Shown here one piece after another: positions 32,664 through 39,694 of a DNA stretch of 39,694 nt. The DNA comes from Salinicola sp. (GTDB lineage: Bacteria > Pseudomonadota > Gammaproteobacteria > Pseudomonadales > Halomonadaceae). The position numbers and the translations under genes were made by a program. The stretch spans positions 1 to 39,694 of the forward strand of contig NZNW01000150.1 of assembly GCA_002695065.1 (NCBI GenBank). The letters are read 5' to 3'. Positions within the stretch are counted from its first letter, which is position 1; every line of letters starts with the position of its first letter. The notes under the pieces are model-generated. The model worked only from the letters and a program-made list of their open reading frames with translations, had not been told where the DNA came from and searched no databases.

Positions 32664-32966
32664 GCGTCTTTTCCTTGTCTCTTTTCCGTCCCGACGGTCG
32701 TCGCCTGGCGGTCGCTGGCGTGTGGACGACGACATCGGCATTGTCAGCCGGTAATATTGCCTGCGACCGGCCGCTACGCGCTATACTATGCGGCTTTCGA
32801 GCTTGGCTTGGGAAGGTCCGTATGGCCACCGGTCATGCCGAAGAACGACTGAAAAACCGACTAAAGGATGGCGCGACGCTCGTCGGGAGAAGCGCGCCTG
32901 GATATTGCCAGCAAGCCGCTCGATTACCGGCCGGCGACCCTGGCAGTCATAGAGAGTGACGACATC
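32664..32966. other. Divergent gap between the dehydrogenase and FmdB genes (303 bases)
   Basis: It holds a candidate plus-strand promoter (32757-32787) and a possible 45-codon frame (32822-32959) with GGAAGG five bases before its ATG. The frame's product has no recognisable family, so I do not call it a gene. No clear minus-strand promoter is seen. Confidence 0.45.
32757..32787 (+). promoter_or_regulatory. Candidate promoter for the FmdB-aspS genes
   Basis: TTGCCT (32757-32762, 4 of 6) and TATACT (32782-32787, 5 of 6) are separated by 19 bases, slightly long. A start near 32794 would leave a leader of about 170 bases before the FmdB gene. Confidence 0.35.
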
Positions 32967-33260
32967 ATGCCCATCTATGAATACGAGTGTAAGGCTTGCG
33001 GTCATCGGTTGGAAAAGCTCCAGAAGATCAGCGCCGCGCCGTTGACGGATTGCCCCGCCTGCGCGCGCGCCGAACTGTCCCGCCTGGTCTCTGCGGCCGG
33101 CTTTCGGCTGGCCGGCGACGGCTGGTACGAGACCGATTTCAAATCGGGCAGCAAGAAGAACCTCGTTGGCGATGGCGCCAAACCCGCCGCGGCCGGCGAC
33201 AGCGCCGGCAAGTCGGATGGCGCCAGCAAGGCGAGTGGCGAGAGCAAAGCGTCGGCCTGA
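32967..33260 (+). CDS. FmdB-family zinc-ribbon protein
   Basis: The 97-residue protein begins [19 protein letters not shown], the FmdB start, with zinc ligands Cys8, Cys11, Cys29 and Cys32. The family is widespread, small, and thought to have a regulatory or chaperone-like role without a settled function. The last third is a low-complexity Ala/Ser/Gly/Lys stretch ([16 protein letters not shown]) that is probably disordered. The ATG at 32967 is fixed by the family N-terminus; the ribosome site is weak. It lies 44 bases before aspS, and FmdB genes are often found directly ahead of aspS in gammaproteobacteria, which supports co-transcription. Confidence 0.9.
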   Translation: MPIYEYECKACGHRLEKLQKISAAPLTDCPACARAELSRLVSAAGFRLAGDGWYETDFKSGSKKNLVGDGAKPAAAGDSAGKSDGASKASGESKASA

Positions 33261-33304
33261 ATACCGTCTTCACCATTTTTAGCTTCATAATCTTAGGATC
33301 CAGC

Positions 33305-35086
33305 ATGCGCAGTCATTATTGCGGCCAATTGAACGAGTCATTGATCGATCACGAAGTCACGCTCTGCGGGTGGGTCCATCGCCGCCGCGACCATGGCGGT
33401 GTCATTTTCCTCGACATGCGCGATCGAGACGGTGTCGCTCAAGTGGTGGTGGATCCCGACACCGCGGAGGCGTTCGCCAATGCCGACCGCTCGCGCAGCG
33501 AATACGTGCTGCGTATCGTCGGTCGTATTCGACTGCGCCCCGAAGGCACCCAGAACCCCAACATGCCCACCGGCATGATCGAGGTGCTGGCCAAGCAGGT
33601 CGAGGTACTGAATACCGCCGCCACGCCACCTTTCCAGCTCGACGAGCATGGCAAGGTCGGCGAGGAAGTGCGGCTGAAGTACCGCTATATCGACCTGCGC
33701 CGGCCGGAGATGATCGAGAAGCTGCGCCTGCGCTCGCGCATCACCCACAGCGTGCGTGCCTATCTCGAGGATCAGGGCTTCCTCGACATCGAGACGCCGA
33801 TCCTGACCCGCGCCACGCCGGAAGGCGCGCGGGACTATCTGGTACCCAGCCGGACCCACGATGGCCACTTCTTCGCGCTGCCGCAGTCTCCGCAGCTGTT
33901 CAAGCAGCTGCTGATGGTGTCCGGCTTCGACCGCTACTATCAGATTGCCAAGTGCTTCCGTGACGAGGACCTGCGCGCGGATCGTCAGCCGGAATTCACC
34001 CAGATCGATATCGAGGCGTCGTTCATCGACGAGCAGGAGATCATGGGGACCACCGAGCAGATGGTGCGCCAGCTGTTCCAGGACGTGCTCGACGTGGCGC
34101 TGCCGGCATTCCCACGCATGCCCTACAGCGAAGCGATGCAGCGTTACGGTTCCGACAAGCCGGACCTGCGAATCCCGCTGGAACTGGTGGATGTCGACGA
34201 CCTGATGCAGTCGGTGGACTTCAAGGTCTTCTCCGGCCCGGCCAAGGCCGATGACGGCCGCGTCGCGGCGCTGAAGGTGAGCGGTGGCGCCAAGCTGTCG
34301 CGCAAGGAGATCGACGACTACACCAAGTTCGTTGGCATCTACGGTGCGAAAGGCCTGGCCTGGATCAAGGTCAACGAACGCGCCAAGGGACTCGAAGGCC
34401 TGCAGTCGCCCATCGTCAAGTTCATGGAAGGCATCGTCGAGCAGCTACTGGATCGCGTCGGTGCCGAGGATGGCGACATCATCTTCTTCGGTGCGGACAA
34501 GGCGCGTATCGTCAACGAGGCGATCGGCGCGCTGCGCGTCAAACTGGGTGAGGACCTCGATCTCTATACCGCCAAGTGGGCACCGCTGTGGGTGGTCGAT
34601 TTCCCGATGTTCGAAGCCGACGACAACGGTCGGCTCTCCGCGCTGCACCATCCGTTCACGGCGCCATCCTGCTCGCCGGAAGCATTGCGGTCATCGCCGG
34701 CGACGGCGCTGTCCCGCGCCTACGACATGGTACTGAACGGCACCGAACTGGGTGGCGGCTCGATCCGTATCCACGATCAGGCCATGCAGCGTGCCGTGTT
34801 CGAGGTGCTCGGCATCGGCAAGGATGAGGCGGAGGAGAAGTTCGGCTTCCTGCTCGATGCGCTGCAGTACGGCGCACCGCCCCATGGTGGCTTGGCGTTC
34901 GGTCTCGATCGACTGGTGATGCTGATGACCGGATCACGCACGATCCGCGACGTGATCGCCTTCCCCAAGACCCAGAGCGCCGCGGACCTGATGACCGATG
35001 CCCCGGGCGAGGTCACCAACCAGCAGTTACGCGACTTGCATATCCGCCTGCGTCAGAAGGCGCAGCCGGAGTCCACAGGCGAATGA
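33305..35086 (+). CDS. aspS: Aspartyl-tRNA synthetase, probably non-discriminating
   Basis: The 593-residue class IIb synthetase has the N-terminal OB-fold ([23 protein letters not shown]), class II motif 2 ([21 protein letters not shown]-type block), a bacterial insertion domain, and motif 3 [12 protein letters not shown]. It charges tRNA(Asp). His30 in RDHGG matches the histidine of the Pseudomonas enzyme that also charges tRNA(Asn), whereas E. coli has leucine (RDLGS). If so, a GatCAB amidotransferase should convert Asp-tRNA(Asn). The ATG at 33305 has AGGA seven bases upstream; the frame is open another 103 codons upstream, across the FmdB gene in a different frame, and that part is not coding. 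A terminator follows. Confidence 0.96.
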   Translation: MRSHYCGQLNESLIDHEVTLCGWVHRRRDHGGVIFLDMRDRDGVAQVVVDPDTAEAFANADRSRSEYVLRIVGRIRLRPEGTQNPNMPTGMIEVLAKQVEVLNTAATPPFQLDEHGKVGEEVRLKYRYIDLRRPEMIEKLRLRSRITHSVRAYLEDQGFLDIETPILTRATPEGARDYLVPSRTHDGHFFALPQSPQLFKQLLMVSGFDRYYQIAKCFRDEDLRADRQPEFTQIDIEASFIDEQEIMGTTEQMVRQLFQDVLDVALPAFPRMPYSEAMQRYGSDKPDLRIPLELVDVDDLMQSVDFKVFSGPAKADDGRVAALKVSGGAKLSRKEIDDYTKFVGIYGAKGLAWIKVNERAKGLEGLQSPIVKFMEGIVEQLLDRVGAEDGDIIFFGADKARIVNEAIGALRVKLGEDLDLYTAKWAPLWVVDFPMFEADDNGRLSALHHPFTAPSCSPEALRSSPATALSRAYDMVLNGTELGGGSIRIHDQAMQRAVFEVLGIGKDEAEEKFGFLLDALQYGAPPHGGLAFGLDRLVMLMTGSRTIRDVIAFPKTQSAADLMTDAPGEVTNQQLRDLHIRLRQKAQPESTGE

Positions 35087-35104
35087 CGCGTCTGTTCTGG
35101 CAGG

Positions 35105-35139
35105 ACGCCGGCGCCCCAGGTGGGCGCCGGCGTTGTTTT
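35105..35139 (+). terminator. Intrinsic terminator after aspS
   Basis: A perfect 12-bp GC-rich stem (ACGCCGGCGCCC at 35105-35116 with 35122-35133), five-base loop, then TTGTTTT. Confidence 0.88.
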
Positions 35140-35260
35140 GCCGGTATCTTTCAGGCTCGACGCCGCTCCGGCCACGTCCACGAGATGTGTTCAAAGAGCG
35201 GACCCCGGACATTGCCATGAGGAGGCATGATTGGCGGGCCATGGCAGAGGAGTCGGGCGC

Positions 35261-35800
35261 TTGATCCTGCTGGGCATCGACCCCGGTTCGCGAGTCACCG
35301 GCTACGGCGTCATCGATGTCGCGGCCAAGCCGCGCTATGTCGCCAGTGGCTGTATCCGCATCGACGGAGAGGACCTGGCCCAGAAGCTGGCGCGAATCTA
35401 TGCCGGCATCAGCGAGTTGATAGGTGAGTACCGGCCTTCGGAGTTTGCCATCGAGCGGGTGTTCATGGACAAGAACGCCGACTCGGCGCTCAAGCTCGGT
35501 CAGGCACGAGGCAGCGCGATCGTGTGCGCGGCCAATCATGGCCTGCCGGTCCACGAGTACGCCGCTCGCCAGGTCAAGCAGGCGATCACCGGCAATGGTG
35601 GCGCCGAGAAGGCGCAGATTCAGCACATGGTGACGGCACTGCTCTCCCTGGATGCGCCCCCGCCGACCGATGCCGCCGACGCATTGGCCATCGCACTGAC
35701 CCACGGTTACGCTCGACAAGGGTTGCTGACCGTCGCGCCCAAACGTCGTGGAAAACCCTCGCGAGGCGGGAGATGGCGGGACTTCAAGCCGGATTGTTAG
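35261..35800 (+). CDS. ruvC: Crossover junction endodeoxyribonuclease RuvC
   Basis: The 179-residue protein resolves Holliday junctions by paired cuts. Catalytic acids are Asp7 (GIDPGSR), Glu65 (AIERVF), Asp137 and Asp140 (PTDAADALA), each within one position of E. coli Asp7, Glu66, Asp138 and Asp141. That agreement fixes the start at TTG 35261, which also has GAGGAG eight bases upstream. Another in-frame TTG at 35231 has AGGAGG five bases before it and would add ten residues; it cannot be fully ruled out. It heads the ruvC-ruvA-ruvB set. The yebC gene common between aspS and ruvC is absent. Confidence 0.94.
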   Translation: MILLGIDPGSRVTGYGVIDVAAKPRYVASGCIRIDGEDLAQKLARIYAGISELIGEYRPSEFAIERVFMDKNADSALKLGQARGSAIVCAANHGLPVHEYAARQVKQAITGNGGAEKAQIQHMVTALLSLDAPPPTDAADALAIALTHGYARQGLLTVAPKRRGKPSRGGRWRDFKPDC

Positions 35801-35817
35801 CCGCGTGTCGGCGGCTA
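35798..35817 (+). repeat. Small hairpin overlapping the ruvC stop codon
   Basis: TAGCCGC (35798-35804) pairs with GCGGCTA (35811-35817) around six bases. No T-run follows; it could moderate read-through into ruvA. Confidence 0.35.
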
Positions 35818-35874
35818 GTCAGTTGAATCGGCTATGCGTATAGTGGACGCGGTCAGAGTAAGGACACGGATGGC

Positions 35875-36480
35875 ATGATTGGACGTTTGCACGGCACGCT
35901 GTTGGAGAAACACCCCCCCTGGATCGTCATCGATGTGCACGGTGTGGGCTACGAGCTCGAGACGTCGATGACGACGCTGGTTTCGATGCCCGGCGTAGGG
36001 GAAGAGGTGCGCGTCTACACGCACCTCAGCGTGCGGGAGGACGCTCACCTACTTTACGGCTTTGCCCGCGATGAAGAGCGTCAGCTGTTTCGGGCGCTGA
36101 TCAAGGTCAATGGCGTCGGCCCCAAGCTGGCGCTGGCCATCCTCTCGGGCATGGACACCGATGCCTTCATCCGCTGTGTCATGGATGGCGACAGCAAGGC
36201 GTTGACCAAATTGCCCGGCGTCGGGAAGAAAACGGCCGACCGGCTGATCGTCGAGATGCGCGACCGCTTCCCGCATTGGCAGGAGGGGCAGGGAGCGCTA
36301 CTCGAGACTGGCAATGTCGCCGCGCGGCCGTCGTCCGACCCCCACGCGGATGCCGAGGCGGCATTGGTGACCTTGGGTTACAAGCCCCCAGAGGCTTCCC
36401 GCATGCTGTCCGGTCTGGACAAGAATCTGCCGACCGAGGCGCTGATCAAAGCAGCGCTGTCACGCCAGTTGGCTGGATAA
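35875..36480 (+). CDS. ruvA: Holliday junction DNA helicase subunit RuvA
   Basis: The 201-residue protein binds the four-way junction and docks RuvB motors. It begins [12 protein letters not shown], has two helix-hairpin-helix motifs ([16 protein letters not shown] and [19 protein letters not shown]), and a C-terminal RuvB-binding domain ([20 protein letters not shown]). The acidic pin residues lie in the region around 55-60 ([10 protein letters not shown]). AGGA stands ten bases before the ATG, a little far. It is separated from ruvC by 74 bases, in which a possible -10 (TATAGT, 35840-35845) is seen, and its stop is seven bases before ruvB. Confidence 0.97.
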   Translation: MIGRLHGTLLEKHPPWIVIDVHGVGYELETSMTTLVSMPGVGEEVRVYTHLSVREDAHLLYGFARDEERQLFRALIKVNGVGPKLALAILSGMDTDAFIRCVMDGDSKALTKLPGVGKKTADRLIVEMRDRFPHWQEGQGALLETGNVAARPSSDPHADAEAALVTLGYKPPEASRMLSGLDKNLPTEALIKAALSRQLAG

Positions 36481-36487
36481 CGCACCC

Positions 36488-37540
36488 ATGATTGAACCCG
36501 ATCGCCTGGTGGCAGCGCCACCGCAGCAGGGCGAGCAGCAGGTCGACCACGCCATCCGTCCCCGCCGGCTCGACGATTATATCGGCCAGCCCCGGGTGCG
36601 CGAACAGCTGGACATCTTCATCTCCGCGGCGCGAAAGCGCGGGGACAGCCTCGATCACACCCTGGTTTTCGGTCCGCCCGGACTGGGAAAGACGACGTTG
36701 GCCAATATCATCGCCGCCGAGATGGAAGTGGACATCAAGTCCACCTCCGGTCCGGTACTGGAACGTGCTGGCGATCTGGCCGCGATGCTGACCAATCTGC
36801 AACCGGGGGACGTGCTCTTCATCGACGAGATTCACCGTCTGCCGGCCGCGGTGGAGGAGGTTCTCTACCCGGCCATGGAGGATTTCCAGCTCGATATCAT
36901 GATCGGCGACGGCCCGGCGGCGCGTTCGATCAAGCTCGACCTGCCCCGGTTCACGCTCGTGGGTGCCACCACGCGTGCGGGCCTTCTGACCTCACCGCTA
37001 CGCGACCGATTCGGGATCGTCCAGCGGCTCGAGTTCTATGCCATCGACGAGTTGACAGAGATCGTCACACGCTCGGCGCGCCTGCTCGACGTGCCGGCCG
37101 ATGTCGCCGGCGCCCGGGAAATTGCCCGCCGGGCCCGGGGGACCCCAAGGATCGCCAATCGCCTGCTACGGCGGGTACGCGACTTCGCAGAGGTCAAGGG
37201 CAACGGTAGCGTCGACGCCTCGATCGCCGATCAGGCACTCAACATGCTCAACGTCGACAGCCATGGGCTCGATCACATGGACCGACGGCTGCTGTTGGCG
37301 ATGATCGAGAAGTTCGATGGCGGACCGGTCGGGGTCGATAGCCTGGCGGCCGCCATCAGCGAGGAACGCGACACGATCGAGGATGTCATCGAGCCCTATC
37401 TGATCCAGCAGGGGTTCATGATGCGCACCGCCCGTGGGCGCGTCGTCACTCGCTCCGCCTACAGCCACTTCGGTATCGCGCCCAGCGAGCAGGCGCCCCA
37501 GAGCGAACCCCCAAACCATGGCGGCTCCGGCAATGAGTGA
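36488..37540 (+). CDS. ruvB: Holliday junction branch-migration ATPase RuvB
   Basis: The 350-residue AAA+ motor drives branch migration with RuvA. Seen in order are [18 protein letters not shown], Walker [10 protein letters not shown], Walker [10 protein letters not shown], sensor 1 GATTRAG with the arginine-finger region SPLRDRFG, and the C-terminal winged helix with [20 protein letters not shown]. The tail adds a short hydrophilic stretch ([13 protein letters not shown]). It starts seven bases after ruvA and its stop overlaps the ybgC start by eight bases, linking DNA repair and tol genes in one transcript. Confidence 0.98.
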   Translation: MIEPDRLVAAPPQQGEQQVDHAIRPRRLDDYIGQPRVREQLDIFISAARKRGDSLDHTLVFGPPGLGKTTLANIIAAEMEVDIKSTSGPVLERAGDLAAMLTNLQPGDVLFIDEIHRLPAAVEEVLYPAMEDFQLDIMIGDGPAARSIKLDLPRFTLVGATTRAGLLTSPLRDRFGIVQRLEFYAIDELTEIVTRSARLLDVPADVAGAREIARRARGTPRIANRLLRRVRDFAEVKGNGSVDASIADQALNMLNVDSHGLDHMDRRLLLAMIEKFDGGPVGVDSLAAAISEERDTIEDVIEPYLIQQGFMMRTARGRVVTRSAYSHFGIAPSEQAPQSEPPNHGGSGNE

Positions 37541-37943
37541 ATTCATCCTGCCGGTGAAGGTCTATATCGAGGATACCGACGCTGGTGGCATCGTGTACTA
37601 CGTTAACTACCTGAAATTCATGGAGCGTGCGCGGAGCGAGTGGTTGAACGCATTGGGCTTCGGTCAACGTGGGCTGATCGAGCAGGGCGTACAACTGGTG
37701 GTACATTCGCTCCAGTGCCGCTATGCACGCCCTGCGCGGCTCGATGACCGGCTGGAGGTGACAGCCGGCGTCGGCCGCCTTTCCGCCTGCTCGTTGAAAT
37801 TCGTGCAGGCAGTCCGGTACGACGGGGATACATTATGCGAAGCGACGGTCGATATTGCGTGTGTCGACGCGCAACGCCTGAAACCGAGACGTTGGCCCAG
37901 CGAACTACACGCGGCGCTGACATCCGCCATTCCAAGCCAGTGA
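37533..37943 (+). CDS. ybgC: Tol-Pal system-associated acyl-CoA thioesterase YbgC
   Basis: The 136-residue hotdog-fold protein has the 4-hydroxybenzoyl-CoA thioesterase signature [22 protein letters not shown] (in part), with catalytic Asp16. It hydrolyses short acyl-CoA or acts with acyl carrier protein in phospholipid metabolism, in the cytosol. The ATG at 37533 matches the family start MSEF-type; the frame is open upstream inside ruvB, and an ATG at 37518 is possible but would add five residues. It leads the usual ybgC-tolQ-tolR-tolA order. Confidence 0.94.
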   Translation: MSEFILPVKVYIEDTDAGGIVYYVNYLKFMERARSEWLNALGFGQRGLIEQGVQLVVHSLQCRYARPARLDDRLEVTAGVGRLSACSLKFVQAVRYDGDTLCEATVDIACVDAQRLKPRRWPSELHAALTSAIPSQ

Positions 37944-37956
37944 TTCGAGGATTTTC

Positions 37957-38646
37957 GTGAACGACTCCATGTCCATCCCCCATCTGATCATGAACGCCAG
38001 TCTGGTGGTCCAACTGGTCATGCTCCTGCTGTTGGCCGCTTCGGTCGCTTCATGGGTCGTCATCTTTCAACGCAGCTTCGCGTTGAGTCGAGCCAGAAAG
38101 GCGCAGAAAGCGTTCGACGAGCGTTTCTGGTCAGGCGTCGATCTCAATGAACTCTATCGTGACGTGCCGGAGAACTACGAAGCGCAAGGTTCGGAACATG
38201 TGTTTCGCGCGGGATTCCGTGAGTTCAATCGCCTGATGCCCAAGACGCGCAGCAGCGAAGCCGTGCTGGACGGTGTACAACGTTCCCAGCGGGTGGCGCT
38301 ATCGCGTGAGGAGGACAACCTCAACGACAAGCTCACCCTGCTGGCCACGGTGGCGTCGGCCAGCCCCTATATCGGCCTGTTCGGTACCGTCTGGGGCATC
38401 ATGGGTTCCTTCCAGAGCCTGTCGATGGCGCAGCAGGCGACGCTCTCGACCGTGGCCCCCTGGATCGCGGAGGCCCTGGTGGCGACGGCCATGGGCCTGT
38501 TCGCGGCGATTCCGGCGGTGATCTTCTACAACCGGTTGTCATCCATCGCCAGCCGTCTGCTCGGCGAGTACGAGGATTTCGCCGAAGAGTTCCATTCGAT
38601 TCTGCACCGTAACCTGCAAGGTCGCGGTGGCAACCCGGCGGCCTGA
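37957..38646 (+). CDS. tolQ: Tol-Pal inner-membrane proton channel subunit TolQ
   Basis: The 229-residue protein has three membrane helices: one at about 14-36 (ASLVVQLVMLLLLAASVASWVV) and two in the second half (LLATVASASPYIGLFGTVWGIM and LVATAMGLFAAIPAVIFYN). With TolR it forms the proton-driven motor, homologous to ExbB and MotA. GTG at 37957 is preferred because GAGG lies six bases before it; an ATG four codons later (37969) is possible. It follows ybgC by 13 bases and precedes tolR by 14. Confidence 0.96.
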   Translation: MNDSMSIPHLIMNASLVVQLVMLLLLAASVASWVVIFQRSFALSRARKAQKAFDERFWSGVDLNELYRDVPENYEAQGSEHVFRAGFREFNRLMPKTRSSEAVLDGVQRSQRVALSREEDNLNDKLTLLATVASASPYIGLFGTVWGIMGSFQSLSMAQQATLSTVAPWIAEALVATAMGLFAAIPAVIFYNRLSSIASRLLGEYEDFAEEFHSILHRNLQGRGGNPAA

Positions 38647-38660
38647 GGCGGAGGTTCAAC

Positions 38661-39101
38661 ATGGGTGGACCCTATAGCCGCCATCATCGGCGCAAGCCGA
38701 TGGGCGAAATCAACGTCGTACCGTTCATCGACGTCATGCTGGTACTGCTGGTGATCTTCATGATCACCGCCCCGATGCTGACCCAAGGCGTGCAGGTCGA
38801 CCTGCCGCAGGTCACGTCGGAGCCGATCGATACCGACGAGCAGGAGCCGATCATCGTCTCCGTGGACAGTCAGGGCGAATACTTCATATCGCTGGGCGAG
38901 CAGGACAAGGCAGTCACGTTGCAGACCGTCGGCGACCAGGTGGTGGCGATCCTGGAGCGTAAGCCCAACACGCCGGTCATGGTGCGTGGTGACAAGAATG
39001 CATCATATGGGCAGGTCGTGACATTGATGAGTACGCTGCAGATGGCAGGTGTGGCGAATGTCGGATTGATTTCCGAGCCGCCGCAAGGCAACGACGGGTA
39101 A
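38661..39101 (+). CDS. tolR: Tol-Pal motor subunit TolR
   Basis: The 146-residue protein has a single membrane helix near residues 17-38 (NVVPFIDVMLVLLVIFMIT) with the proton-carrying aspartate in PFIDVML, and a periplasmic domain that binds peptidoglycan (GDKNASYGQVVTLMSTLQMAGVANVGLISE, in part). It couples proton flow through TolQ to TolA and is homologous to ExbD. GGAGG precedes the ATG. Its stop is nine bases before tolA. Confidence 0.96.
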   Translation: MGGPYSRHHRRKPMGEINVVPFIDVMLVLLVIFMITAPMLTQGVQVDLPQVTSEPIDTDEQEPIIVSVDSQGEYFISLGEQDKAVTLQTVGDQVVAILERKPNTPVMVRGDKNASYGQVVTLMSTLQMAGVANVGLISEPPQGNDG

Positions 39102-39110
39102 GGAGTCAGC

Positions 39111-39694
39111 ATGGCGAAGCGAAACCGCCGTGTCGGTTACGGCTTGCCCGTCGTTCTGGCGATCGCCGTTCACGTGGTGGCACTACTGTTGACGATGCTG
39201 CGTCTGCCGGATAGCGAGCCTACGCCCAGCTCGTCCTCGGTGGTGCAGGCCACGCTGGTCAGTGATGTGACCGCAACGGACCAGGCACAGTACGCCCAGG
39301 AAGCGCGGGCGCGTGCCGCTCAGCGGCAAGCGGAGGAAGCCGCCCAGCAGGCAGCTGAACAACAGGCGCAGGAAGCCGCGCAGCAGGCTGCCGAGGAGCA
39401 AGCCCAGGAACAGGCCCGGCAGCAGGAGGCTCAACGGCAGGCCGCCGCGGAACAAGCCCAGGCAGAAGCCGAGCGTCGCCAGCAGGCAGCGGAACAGGCG
39501 GCGGCCGAGCGTGCCAAGGCTGAAGAGCAGCGGAAAGCGGCAGAGGCCGCGCGACAGGCCGAGCGCGAGAAACAGCAAGCCGAAGCCGAGGCGGCCAAGC
39601 AGCGCCAGGCGGAGGAGGCGAAGAAGGCCGAAGCCGAGGCGGCCAAGCAGCGCCAGGCGGAGGAGGCGAAGAAGGCCGAAGCCGAGGCGGAGAA
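39111..39694 (+). CDS. tolA: Tol-Pal system protein TolA, N-terminal part (3' end outside window)
   Basis: About 194 residues are visible. A basic start (MAKRNRRVGYG) leads into one membrane helix (LPVVLAIAVHVVALLLTML), then a short linker and a long Ala/Gln/Glu/Lys-rich region that will form the helical stalk spanning the periplasm (domain II). The C-terminal domain that contacts TolB/Pal is beyond the edge. AAGGAG lies five bases before the ATG. The stalk ends in this window with two perfect 48-bp repeats. Confidence 0.95.
   Translation, partial: MAKRNRRVGYGLPVVLAIAVHVVALLLTMLRLPDSEPTPSSSSVVQATLVSDVTATDQAQYAQEARARAAQRQAEEAAQQAAEQQAQEAAQQAAEEQAQEQARQQEAQRQAAAEQAQAEAERRQQAAEQAAAERAKAEEQRKAAEAARQAEREKQQAEAEAAKQRQAEEAKKAEAEAAKQRQAEEAKKAEAEAE
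39579..39694 (+). repeat. 48-bp perfect tandem repeat in the tolA stalk
   Basis: Copies at 39579-39626 and 39627-39674 are identical, and a third begins at 39675 and matches for 16 bases before diverging or being cut by the window. Each encodes AEAEAAKQRQAEEAKK, 16 residues. Confidence 0.95.

Noticed and set aside
32996-33304. 103-codon N-terminal extension of aspS
   Set aside because: It overlaps the FmdB gene in a different frame, has Arg-rich shadow composition, and aspS has a good start at 33305.

Overview
The window is a GC-rich (by eye, low 60s percent) gammaproteobacterial chromosome segment with tightly packed housekeeping genes. The gene content (ybgC-tolQRA next to ruvCAB and aspS, class I fumarase, Nei, GrxA, YgfZ, a RegB/RegA two-component pair) and the closeness of the proteins to Pseudomonas and Oceanospirillales types suggest a Halomonadaceae-like organism (Halomonas, Salinicola, Chromohalobacter or a relative). 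That placement is inference. I see no prophage, insertion sequence, CRISPR array, rRNA or tRNA gene.

Layout. 1-420 is the end of a LysR regulator. 551-6981 is a glycine-cleavage divergon: gcvH-gcvP on the minus strand and an AGCS-family amino acid/sodium symporter plus gcvT on the plus strand, with a control region between them that carries two near-identical 16-bp palindromes. 7090-9394 (minus) is a GT4 glycosyltransferase, a PAP2 phosphatase and an AlkB-like dioxygenase, preceded by a good candidate Pho box. 9534-11242 (minus) holds an NlpD-like LysM lipoprotein and a PlsC-type acyltransferase that overlap. 11657-12973 is an MFS transporter; 13092-14314 (minus) holds grxA and a SuhB-like phosphatase; 14480-16323 (minus) is the redox two-component pair regB-regA.

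16636-19634 (plus) is prfC, mscL (with an extra zinc-ribbon tail) and a TatD-family DNase; ygfZ faces it on the minus strand. 20886-25728 (plus) has a small HMA-like protein, uvrB, nei and fumA. 25904-29652 (plus) has a cardiolipin synthase with a possible coupled leader peptide, a HypT-like LysR regulator, a YihY/BrkB membrane protein and acylphosphatase. 29710-32663 (minus) is a catabolic cluster: 2-hydroxyacid dehydrogenase, ribokinase-like kinase and nucleoside hydrolase. From 32967 to the right edge everything is on the plus strand: an FmdB zinc-ribbon protein, aspS, ruvC-ruvA-ruvB, ybgC-tolQ-tolR and the start of tolA.

How the genes work together. The gcv genes import and oxidise glycine to load one-carbon units onto folate; ygfZ, elsewhere in the window, is a folate-binding relative of gcvT. 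The glycosyltransferase/PAP2 pair could make glycolipids from phospholipid-derived diacylglycerol under phosphate stress, if the Pho box is functional. The ruv genes resolve Holliday junctions, with uvrB, nei and alkB as further DNA repair functions. The tol genes build the envelope-constricting Tol-Pal machine. No large unknown system is visible; the items most worth checking are regulatory (the Pho box, the gcv palindromes, the cls leader) and sequence-level oddities (a 12-bp tandem repeat at the ribokinase stop codon, two DnaA boxes, a 17-bp intergenic repeat).
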